Assembly (NCBI RefSeq): GCF_003967035.1
Contig: NZ_AP018560.1
Coordinates: 1,821,001 to 1,885,000, forward strand
Direction: 5' to 3'
Origin: Aerosticca soli
GTDB taxonomy: Bacteria; Pseudomonadota; Gammaproteobacteria; Xanthomonadales; Rhodanobacteraceae
DNA length: 64,000 nucleotides
The notes beneath the pieces were generated by a model. It worked only from the letters and a program-made list of their open reading frames with translations, searched no databases and was not told the DNA's origin. Made by a program: the position numbers and the translations under genes. Below, in pieces: positions 17,757 through 24,903 of this stretch; the first letter of the stretch is position 1, and every line of letters starts with the position of its first letter.

Positions 17757-19469
17757 ATGCGCCTTAGCCGATTCCATCTGGCCACCGTCAAGGAAGTGCC
17801 TGCCGACGCCGAGATCGCCAGCCACCGGCTGATGCTGCGCGCGGGCATGATCCGCAAGCTCGCCGCCGGCATCTATACGTGGTCGCCGCTGGGGCTTCGC
17901 GTCCTGCGCAAGGTCGAGGCGATCGTGCGCGAGGAAATGAACCGCGCCGGCGCGCTGGAAATGCTGATGCCCTCGATCCAGCCGCGCGAACTGTGGGAAG
18001 AAACCGGCCGCTGGCAAAAATTCGGCGGCCAGCTCCTCAAGATCAAGGACCGCAAGGAACAGGAGTTCTGCTTCGGGCCGACCCACGAGGAAGTCATTAC
18101 CGATTTCGCCCGCCACGAAATCAAGAGCTACAAGCAGCTGCCGGTCAACTTCTATCAGATCCAGACCAAGTTCCGCGACGAGATCCGCCCGCGCTTCGGC
18201 ATCATGCGCGCGCGCGAATTCCTGATGAAGGACGCCTATTCGTTCCATCTCACCGAAACGTCGCTGCAGGAAACCTATCGGGTCATGTACGAGACTTACG
18301 CGCGCATCTTCACCCGCCTGGGATTGGAATTTCGCGCCGTGCAGGCCGATACCGGCGCGATCGGCGGTCACGCCAGCCACGAATTCCAGGTATTGGCCGA
18401 GGCCGGTGAGGACGTGATCGCCTTCTCCGATGCCTCCGATTACGCGGCCAACCTGGAAATGGCCGAGGCCGCGCCGCCCGCAACGCCCCGTCCGGCACCC
18501 GCCGCCACCCTCGAGCGCGTGGCCACGCCGGCGCAGAAAACCATCGAGGACATCGCCGCCTTTCTCAAAGTGCCAGCCACGCGCTGCGTGAAAACCCTGC
18601 TGGTGCGCGGCCGTGACGGCCTGGTCGCGCTGTGTCTGCGCGGCGATCACGCGCTCAATGAAGTCAAGGCCGGGAAATTGCCCGAATTGGCCGGCGAAGT
18701 GACCTTGGCGAGCGAGGAGGAAATCCGCGCCGTGACCGGTGCCGGACCCGGCTTCATCGGCCCGGTGGGCCTGCCGGCGGAAATCCCCGTGATCGTCGAT
18801 CGCGACGCCGCGGTGCTGGCCGACTTCGTCTGCGGCGGCAATGCCGACGGCACCCATTACGTCGGCGCCAATTGGGACCGCGACGCCACGATCAGGCGCA
18901 TCGCAGACATCCGCAGCGTGGTCGAAGGCGATCGCGCGCCGGACGGCCGCGGCACCTTGCACCTGGCCCGCGGCATCGAGGTCGGCCATATCTTCCAGCT
19001 CGGCAGCCGCTATGCCGAGGCCATGGGCGCGAGCGTGCAGGACGAGACCGGGCAACAACGCACCCTGCTGATGGGCTGTTACGGCATCGGCGTGAGCCGC
19101 ATCGTCGCCGCCGCGATCGAGCAACGCCACGACGAGGCCGGCATCGTCTGGCCCGAACCGATGGCGCCCTGGCAAGTGGCGGTGTGCCCGATCAACCCCA
19201 AGGGCCTGGGCGAAGTCAGCGCCGCCGCCGAGTCGCTCTATCAGGAACTTTGCGCGCGCGGCATCGAAACCGTGCTCGACGATCGCGGTCTTAGGCCCGG
19301 GGCGATGTTCGCCGATCTCGAATTGATCGGCATTCCGCACCGGGTGGTGGTGAGCGAACGCGGCCTTGCCGCCGGCACGCTCGAATATCGCCGGCGTGAT
19401 GAAAGCCAATCGCAGGCATTGGACCGGGAAACGCTTTTGGCACGGCTGGCGGGAAATGTTCCCGGCTGA
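17757..19469 (+). CDS. proS: Prolyl-tRNA synthetase (bacterial type with editing domain)
   Basis: 570 residues. Class II synthetase motif 1 ([19 protein letters not shown]), motif 2 around [25 protein letters not shown] and motif 3 [17 protein letters not shown] are present. A YbaK-type editing insertion lies at about residues 230-390 ([14 protein letters not shown]), and an anticodon-binding domain occupies the last 110 residues. It charges tRNA-Pro and clears Ala-tRNA-Pro. A possible -10 TATACT lies at 17710-17715 but no convincing -35. Confidence 0.97.
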   Translation: MRLSRFHLATVKEVPADAEIASHRLMLRAGMIRKLAAGIYTWSPLGLRVLRKVEAIVREEMNRAGALEMLMPSIQPRELWEETGRWQKFGGQLLKIKDRKEQEFCFGPTHEEVITDFARHEIKSYKQLPVNFYQIQTKFRDEIRPRFGIMRAREFLMKDAYSFHLTETSLQETYRVMYETYARIFTRLGLEFRAVQADTGAIGGHASHEFQVLAEAGEDVIAFSDASDYAANLEMAEAAPPATPRPAPAATLERVATPAQKTIEDIAAFLKVPATRCVKTLLVRGRDGLVALCLRGDHALNEVKAGKLPELAGEVTLASEEEIRAVTGAGPGFIGPVGLPAEIPVIVDRDAAVLADFVCGGNADGTHYVGANWDRDATIRRIADIRSVVEGDRAPDGRGTLHLARGIEVGHIFQLGSRYAEAMGASVQDETGQQRTLLMGCYGIGVSRIVAAAIEQRHDEAGIVWPEPMAPWQVAVCPINPKGLGEVSAAAESLYQELCARGIETVLDDRGLRPGAMFADLELIGIPHRVVVSERGLAAGTLEYRRRDESQSQALDRETLLARLAGNVPG

Positions 19470-19514
19470 AAGGGCGGCACGGGTCCCTGGGCATTCCCAA
19501 GGCGGGTGATACGC

Positions 19515-19545
19515 TTGCCGGAATGTTTTGCAATTATTCCGGCAA
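19515..19545 (+). terminator. Hairpin downstream of proS (10-bp stem, no T-tract)
   Basis: Inverted repeat TTGCCGGAAT / ATTCCGGCAA separated by 11 AT-rich bases, 45 bp after the proS stop. There is no run of T after it, so it may end proS messages inefficiently, stabilise their 3' end, or be a regulatory element in front of the H-NS-like gene. Confidence 0.4.
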
Positions 19546-19638
19546 TCGGCGAGAATCCGCCGCGAACCAGGATGGCTGACATTATCCGACGCGGGACGTC
19601 GATTATCTTCCTGACCCATGCACCCCGGAGAATTTCCA

Positions 19639-19962
19639 ATGGCGATCGACCTCAAGGCGCTCAATCACAACCAACTCAACGAACTCATCACCAAGGCCCA
19701 GGAGCGGCAACAGGAATTGCGCAAGGAAAAGGTCGTCACGCTGCGCGAGAAGATTCTCGAGATGATCAAGTCCGAGGGTTTTTCCTTCGAAGACATCTTC
19801 GGCAGCAAGGCCAAGGCCACCCGTCGCACCGGCGGCACGGTGGCGCCCAAATACCGCAATCCGGCCAATCCCGAGCAGACCTGGACCGGCCGCGGCAAGC
19901 GTCCGCGCTGGTTCACCGAGGCCTTGCAGTCGGGCAAGAAGGAAAAGGATCTGGAAATCTGA
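19639..19962 (+). CDS. H-NS family nucleoid-associated DNA-binding protein
   Basis: 107 residues. A coiled-coil oligomerisation half (LNHNQLNELITKAQERQQEL, about residues 6-45) is joined to a C-terminal domain carrying TWTGRGKRPRWF (about 84-95), the AT-hook-like DNA-binding loop of H-NS/XrvA-type proteins in Xanthomonadales and Burkholderiales. It should bind curved AT-rich DNA and silence foreign or virulence genes. The ATG at 19639 has a GGAG ribosome-binding site at the right distance; a start seven codons earlier lacks one. A symmetrical terminator follows. Confidence 0.92.
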   Translation: MAIDLKALNHNQLNELITKAQERQQELRKEKVVTLREKILEMIKSEGFSFEDIFGSKAKATRRTGGTVAPKYRNPANPEQTWTGRGKRPRWFTEALQSGKKEKDLEI

Positions 19963-19992
19963 TCCCGCTGCGCCCGCACATCGCCTGTTCTA

Positions 19993-20030
19993 CATGAAAA
20001 ACGCCGGCCTCGAGCCGGCGTTTTTTCATG
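19993..20030. terminator. Bidirectional intrinsic terminator between the H-NS-like gene and the ThrE-like gene
   Basis: The stem ACGCCGGC / GCCGGCGT is flanked by A5 on the left and T6 on the right, and the symmetry extends to CATG on both sides. It therefore works on either strand and serves the two convergent genes. Confidence 0.85.
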
Positions 20031-20031
20031 G

Positions 20032-21300
20032 CTACAACGAGCGGCGCGGGGAAATCAGCAGGTCGCCGAACAGCAATCCGGCCACCAGCGAAACGCAAAG
20101 CACCACCAGCAGGATACCGGTGTCGACGCCCAAGGTGGTATCGCGCTCGAAAAGATAGGACACGCTGCGAAAGCCGACGCTGCCTGGCACCAGCAGGATG
20201 ATGCCCGGCTCGCGGATCACCGCCCCCGGCCGCCGCGCCAGACGCGCATAGAGATTGGCCAGGCCGCCAAGCAACAGGCCGCCCAGGAAGACGCCGAACG
20301 GCGCACCGGGAATCGCGCCGGACAGGAGCCCGCCCCAGCGGGTGGCCGCATAACCCACGATCACCGCGCCCATCACCACCGGCCAGTCGCGCCAGGCGGC
20401 CCGGAACAACAGCGCGAAAGCCGCCGCGCCGAGCAGCAGGGCCGGATATTCGGTCCAGTCCGGCAGCGGCGGCAGGGCGTAGTCGCCGGCATCGATGCCG
20501 AGCGCCATGCACACCTGGCCCGCCGCCACCGCGCCGAAGGTGAGCTTGAGCAGGGTGGCGATCGAGCCGCCCATGCGCGCCACCCCGGACACCAGGTGCT
20601 GGCTGGAAATCTCGCGCACCGCGGTGGTCAGCGACATGCCCGGCAGCAGCACGATCAGGGCGGCCAACACCACCGACTTGACCGCGAGCGGCACCACGTA
20701 GGCGCCGATCAGGGTGGCGGCGAAGGTGGCGACCATCGCGCTGATCGCCTCGCTGGCGGCATTCAGCCGTGGCCGGCCGACCGCGGCAACACTGATCAGA
20801 CCGATGACGAGGCCAATGCCGCCGGCAGCGAGGAGATCGACCCAGGCGCTGTGCAGCAGCAGGGCGACCACGCTCGCCGCGGACAGGCCGTAGCTCGCCA
20901 CCACCGTGGCCTGCGCGCGCAGCGATTCGGGCCGGCCGAGCTCGCGCAACTGGCGAAAGCCCTGGCCAAGGTCCAGCGTACCGTTGATGACGCGATCGAC
21001 GATCGCGTCGGCCTGACAAAGACGCGCCAGGTTGACGTCGCCGGGCGCCAGCCGCATCACCTGGGTGACCTTGGCCAGCGCCGGCTCGCCCGTCGCCGCC
21101 TCGGCGAAGGAGATGATGATCGCGGTTGGGCTGGACCATACCTCGGCGCCGAGTCCGAGCCGCGCAGCGCACGCGCCGATCGCGGTTTCCAGGCGCGGCG
21201 CCGAGGTGCCGTATTGATGCAGCCGGCGCGCGAGCTCGACCAGGAAGGCGATGCGGGTATCCAGCGGAGCCGCCGCCGCGGCGGTCAGGACGGCGTGCAT
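20032..21300 (-). CDS. Threonine/serine exporter family (ThrE-like) membrane protein
   Basis: 422 residues. The N-terminal soluble ThrE domain (residues 1-120; ELARRLHQYGTSAPRLE) is followed by about ten hydrophobic helices in two sets: the ThrE N-terminal transporter part with LPGMSLTTAVREIS at about 222-236, and the C-terminal DUF3815-like part with IILLVPGSVGFRSVSYLF. ThrE proteins export threonine and serine. The fusion of both parts in one chain is usual. The start overlaps the end of the NfeD-like gene by 16 bp. Confidence 0.85.
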   Translation of the reverse strand: MHAVLTAAAAAPLDTRIAFLVELARRLHQYGTSAPRLETAIGACAARLGLGAEVWSSPTAIIISFAEAATGEPALAKVTQVMRLAPGDVNLARLCQADAIVDRVINGTLDLGQGFRQLRELGRPESLRAQATVVASYGLSAASVVALLLHSAWVDLLAAGGIGLVIGLISVAAVGRPRLNAASEAISAMVATFAATLIGAYVVPLAVKSVVLAALIVLLPGMSLTTAVREISSQHLVSGVARMGGSIATLLKLTFGAVAAGQVCMALGIDAGDYALPPLPDWTEYPALLLGAAAFALLFRAAWRDWPVVMGAVIVGYAATRWGGLLSGAIPGAPFGVFLGGLLLGGLANLYARLARRPGAVIREPGIILLVPGSVGFRSVSYLFERDTTLGVDTGILLVVLCVSLVAGLLFGDLLISPRRSL

Positions 21301-21749
21301 GCGGCCACCGCGCGCACGCGCAGGACGATGCCGTCGTCGATGCCGATCACCTGCACCGGCGTGCCGGCCGGCAGATCCGGCCCGGTCACCGGCCAGACGC
21401 TGTCGCCGAGCTGCGCCCGACCCTGGCCGTTGACGATGTCCTCGACCAGCACGCAGCGCCGGCCGAGCAGCTGTTCGGCGCGCCGGTTGAGCCGCTCGTC
21501 ATGGCCGCGCTGGCGCACCAGCCGTGGCCGCACCAGATAACCATAGAGTGCGCACGAAACCGCCGCGAAACCGGCGAAGGCCAGCGCCTGCAGCAGCAGC
21601 GACAGTCCCGGCACGAGCGCGGTGAGCAAACCGGTGGCCGCGCTGGCGATGCCGATCCAGAGCAAAAAATAGCCAGGCAGCAACATCTCTGCGAGCAGCA
21701 ACAGCAGCGCGAGGATCCACCACAGATACGGCAGCACGAATGCACTCAT
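21285..21749 (-). CDS. NfeD family short membrane protein (partner of QmcA-like stomatin)
   Basis: 154 residues: three or four hydrophobic helices in the first 75 residues (LPYLWWILALLLLLAEMLL) and a C-terminal OB-fold (GRRCVLVEDIVNGQGRAQLG, ending in a basic strand). This is the short NfeD class without the ClpP-like protease domain. Such proteins are encoded next to SPFH proteins, as here (50 bp after the band-7 gene) and as in E. coli ybbJ-qmcA. A role in membrane microdomain quality control is inferred. Confidence 0.88.
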   Translation of the reverse strand: MSAFVLPYLWWILALLLLLAEMLLPGYFLLWIGIASAATGLLTALVPGLSLLLQALAFAGFAAVSCALYGYLVRPRLVRQRGHDERLNRRAEQLLGRRCVLVEDIVNGQGRAQLGDSVWPVTGPDLPAGTPVQVIGIDDGIVLRVRAVAACTPS

Positions 21750-21798
21750 CGAAGTCTCCGCAGGCCACGACGCCCGCCCCGCATGACGGCCATGCCGC

Positions 21799-22764
21799 TC
21801 AGCCGCCCATCGGCGGTGGTCCGCGCCGCGGCGCCGATGGCGCGGACGACGGGGATTCGGCCAGCGCGTCCTTGGCCAGCGCGGCGATGCCGGCCAGCGA
21901 GCCCAGCACGCCGGTGGTTTCCATCGGCAGCAACAGCAGCTTCTGATTGGGCGAGCGCGCCAGCTCCTTCAGCGCCTCGACATATTTGTTGGCGACGAAA
22001 TAATTGAGCGCGTTGACGTTGCCGCCAGCGATCGCCTCGGAAACCAGGCGCGTCGCCTGCGCCTCGGCTTCGGCCAGCCGGATGCGCGCCTCGGCCTCGC
22101 GGAAGGCCGCCTCCTTGCGTCCCTCCGCGGCCAGGATCGCGCCCTGCTTCTCGCCATCGGCCTTCAAGATGGCGCTCTGCTTGAGTCCCTCGGCCTCCAG
22201 CACGTTGGCGCGTTTCTCGCGCTCGGCCTTCATCTGCCGCGCCATCGCATCGACCAGGTCGCGCGGCGGCTGGATGTCCTTGATCTCGATGCGGTTGACC
22301 TTGACGCCCCACGGATGGGTGGCCTCGTCGACCACGCGCAGCAGCTGGGCGTTGATGGTGTCGCGCTTGCTCAAGGATTCGTCCAGATCCATCGAGCCCA
22401 GCACGGTGCGGATATTGGTCATCACCAGCGCCAGCGTGGCCTGCTCCAAGTTGGCGACCTCATAAGCTGCCTTGGCCGCGTCCAGTACCTGGTAGAACAC
22501 CACGCCGTCCACGCGCACCACGGCGTTGTCCTTGGTGATGACGTCCTGGCTCGGCACCGCCAGCACCTGTTCCATCATGTTGATCTTGCGCCCGACCGCC
22601 TGATAGACCGGGATCAGCAAATGCAGCCCCGGAGTGAGCGTGCGGGTGTAACGGCCGAAGGTCTCCACCGTCCATTCGTAGCCTTGCGGCACCACCCGCA
22701 CCATCTTGGCCAAACCCACCACCACCAGGATCAGGATCACCAGCGCCAGCGCCATTTCTCCCAT
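21799..22764 (-). CDS. qmcA: SPFH/band-7 membrane protein, QmcA-like
   Basis: 321 residues. One N-terminal membrane helix (MALALVILILVVVGLAKMV), a band-7/SPFH domain (about 20-180, VVPQGYEWTVETFGRYTRTL), then a long Ala/Glu-rich coiled coil (about 180-260; ILKADGEKQGAILAAEGRKE) and a Pro-rich tail. These stomatin-like proteins scaffold membrane domains and protect or regulate FtsH-type proteases. A ribosome-binding site GGGGGAAC precedes the ATG. It forms an operon with the NfeD-like and possibly the ThrE-like gene. Confidence 0.92.
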   Translation of the reverse strand: MGEMALALVILILVVVGLAKMVRVVPQGYEWTVETFGRYTRTLTPGLHLLIPVYQAVGRKINMMEQVLAVPSQDVITKDNAVVRVDGVVFYQVLDAAKAAYEVANLEQATLALVMTNIRTVLGSMDLDESLSKRDTINAQLLRVVDEATHPWGVKVNRIEIKDIQPPRDLVDAMARQMKAEREKRANVLEAEGLKQSAILKADGEKQGAILAAEGRKEAAFREAEARIRLAEAEAQATRLVSEAIAGGNVNALNYFVANKYVEALKELARSPNQKLLLLPMETTGVLGSLAGIAALAKDALAESPSSAPSAPRRGPPPMGG

Positions 22765-22950
22765 GGCCGTTCCCCCTGTCGGATGTCGAAGCGGCGAGTA
22801 TAGGGCGAGTCGCTGGCCGCACCGGAACGGTCATTCGCCGACAACCGTCCCCGCGGTGGGAGATGGTCGCGCATCAGCCGCGACCTGCGATATCGATCGC
22901 AAGACGGCTGCCTACGGCACCGCCTGCGCCGGTAAGGGGACTGGCCGGAT

Positions 22951-24576
22951 TCAACCGATGCGGGCGAACAGGCTGCCGGCACCGGGAAGCCGCAACCGGC
23001 GGCCTTGCAGCTCGCCCTGCAACAGGCCATGGCCGGTCAGCGGAACCAGCGTCGCGGCAACGGGCAGCTCGACGTCCACCGCATCGCCGGAGAGATTGAA
23101 GACGGCGAGGATCCGCTCGCCGGCATGTTCGCGTTCGAAGGCCAGTACCGGCTCGGGCACATCGAGAAACTGGATCGCGCCCTCGCGCAGCGCCGGTTGT
23201 GTGCGCCGCCAGCGCAGGAAGGCGCGAAAGCCATGCAAGGCGGATTGCGGGTCGGCTTCCTGCAGGTCCACCGCCAGCGCGCGGTGCTCGTCCGGCACCG
23301 GCAGCCAGGCGTGGGTGCCGCTGAAACCCGCATGCGTGGCGCGGCTGTCCCAGGGCATCGGCGTGCGGCAGCCGTCGCGGCCCTTGAAATTTGGCCAGAA
23401 GGCGATGCCATAGGGGTCGCGCAGCGATTCGAACGGCACCTCGGCCTCGGTCAGTCCGAGTTCCTCGCCCTGATACACGCACACCGAGCCGCGCATCGAA
23501 CACACCAGCGCGGTGAGCTGATTGGCCAGCCGGGCCGACGGCCGCGCGCCGCCCCAGCGCGTGAGCACGCGGGCGACATCGTGGTTGGAGATCGCCCAGC
23601 ATGGCCAGCCGTCGCTCATCTGCGCCTCCAGCCGCTCCACCGTGCCGCGGATGTGCGCCGCGCTGAAATCCTCGGTGAGGAGTTCGAAGCTGTAACCCAT
23701 GTGCAGGCGCCTGCCCTGGGTGTATTCGGCCATCGTGGCGAGGGAATCCTCCGAGGAAATCTCGCCGAGCGCGACCACGTCCGGATAGCGGTCGAGCAAG
23801 GCGCGCAGCGCTTCCAGAAAACCCAGGTTTTCGGGCTGCGTGTTGTTGTACCAGTGGTACTGGAAGGCGTACGGGTTGTCCGCGCTGAAGCCGCGCCCAG
23901 TGCGCTCGTGTGGCGGCTTGGGCGGGTTGTCGCGCAGCTGCGCGTCATGGAAGCAGAAGTTGATCGCGTCCAGCCGCAGGCCGTCGACGCCGCGATCGAG
24001 CCAGAACTTGACGTTCTCCAGCATCGCCGCGCGTACCGCGGGCTGGTGGAAGTTGAGGTCGGGCTGCTGGGCGAGGAAGTTGTGCAGGTAGTACTGCCCG
24101 CGCCGCGGCTCCCACTGCCAGGCGCTACCGCCGAATAGCGACAGCCAGTTGTTGGGCGGCGTACCGTCGGCCTTGGGATCGGCCCAGACGTACCAGTCGG
24201 CCTTGGGGTTGTCGCGGCTCTGCCGGCTTTCGCGAAACCACGGATGTTCGACCGAGGTGTGGCTCAAGACCTGATCGATCATCACCTTGAGTCCGAGCCG
24301 GTGCGCCCTGGCCAGCAGACGGTCGAAGTCGGCCAGCGTGCCGAACAGCGGATCGACGTCGCGGTAATCGGCGATGTCGTAGCCGAAATCGGCCATGGGC
24401 GAAGTGAAGAACGGCGCGATCCAGATCGCCTCCACGCCCAGCGAGGCGACGTAATCGAGCCGCGCGCAGATGCCGGGCAGGTCGCCCACGCCATCCCCGT
24501 CGCTGTCCAGAAAACTGCGCGGATAGATCTGATAGATGACGCCGCCGCGCCACCAGGGAAGACCGCTCTTGGTCAC
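22951..24576 (-). CDS. GH13 alpha-glucosidase
   Basis: 541 residues, a typical GH13 (oligo-1,6-glucosidase/alpha-glucosidase, GH13_23-like) enzyme without signal peptide. Catalytic residues are the nucleophile D203 (GLRLDAINF), acid/base E272 (ALGEISSED) and transition-state stabiliser D332 (SNHDVAR). YQIYPRSF and GDGVGDLPG near the N-terminus are the usual barrel start and calcium-type loop. It should cleave alpha-glucosides such as maltose in the cytoplasm or periplasm. The start is GTG at 24576, with AGGAAG nine bases upstream. It diverges from a TonB receptor across a 327-bp region with two operator-like sites. Confidence 0.92.
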   Translation of the reverse strand: MTKSGLPWWRGGVIYQIYPRSFLDSDGDGVGDLPGICARLDYVASLGVEAIWIAPFFTSPMADFGYDIADYRDVDPLFGTLADFDRLLARAHRLGLKVMIDQVLSHTSVEHPWFRESRQSRDNPKADWYVWADPKADGTPPNNWLSLFGGSAWQWEPRRGQYYLHNFLAQQPDLNFHQPAVRAAMLENVKFWLDRGVDGLRLDAINFCFHDAQLRDNPPKPPHERTGRGFSADNPYAFQYHWYNNTQPENLGFLEALRALLDRYPDVVALGEISSEDSLATMAEYTQGRRLHMGYSFELLTEDFSAAHIRGTVERLEAQMSDGWPCWAISNHDVARVLTRWGGARPSARLANQLTALVCSMRGSVCVYQGEELGLTEAEVPFESLRDPYGIAFWPNFKGRDGCRTPMPWDSRATHAGFSGTHAWLPVPDEHRALAVDLQEADPQSALHGFRAFLRWRRTQPALREGAIQFLDVPEPVLAFEREHAGERILAVFNLSGDAVDVELPVAATLVPLTGHGLLQGELQGRRLRLPGAGSLFARIG

Positions 24577-24656
24577 GTATTTGGCTTCCTGGGCATCGTC
24601 GAGAGTGCTGTGAAGGCGCGCAGCTTAGCCGCCCTCGCCGGCGCCCCAGGGCCTTG

Positions 24657-24670
24657 TGCATACGTATTCA
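24657..24670. promoter_or_regulatory. LacI-type operator-like site 1 (TGCATACGTATTCA)
   Basis: A 14-bp imperfect palindrome with the central CG step typical of LacI-family operators. It lies 81 bp upstream of the alpha-glucosidase GTG. Its exact reverse complement occurs 133 bp away near the TonB receptor. Confidence 0.6.
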
Positions 24671-24789
24671 TTCGCACTGCATCGCGGCAAAAGCCTGGCA
24701 CGGATCAATTACCGCATCACATGGCACCGATGCGCGGCCACCTAAAGACGACATGTTGCATGGCAATGAAGCCGGGCCGGTCCCTGGCA

Positions 24790-24803
24790 TGAATACGTAT
24801 GCA
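24790..24803. promoter_or_regulatory. LacI-type operator-like site 2 (TGAATACGTATGCA)
   Basis: The exact reverse complement of site 1, placed 30 bp upstream of a TATGAT -10 element and 101 bp upstream of the TonB receptor ATG. The recurrence of the same 14-mer on the two arms of one divergent promoter supports a shared regulator. Confidence 0.6.
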
Positions 24804-24903
24804 GCCGCATCCGGCGTCCGGGGTTTGCTGACTATGATCCGCCGCCACAAGCTCGCACGGCCCCGTGCCGTCTGCCGGCGATCCAAATCAGCGAGGGGAA
24901 CCC

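Larger units (their letters stand above)
24577..24903. promoter_or_regulatory. Divergent control region between the alpha-glucosidase and TonB receptor genes
   Basis: These 327 bp hold no gene. They contain two 14-bp near-palindromic sites (24657-24670 and 24790-24803), each about 90-115 bp from the start codon it faces. A good -10 hexamer TATGAT for the receptor gene is at 24833-24838, without a convincing -35. For the glucosidase a possible -10 TAAGCT is at 24624-24629 on the minus strand. Each operator lies close to -47 from the start point predicted from these hexamers. Confidence 0.6.
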
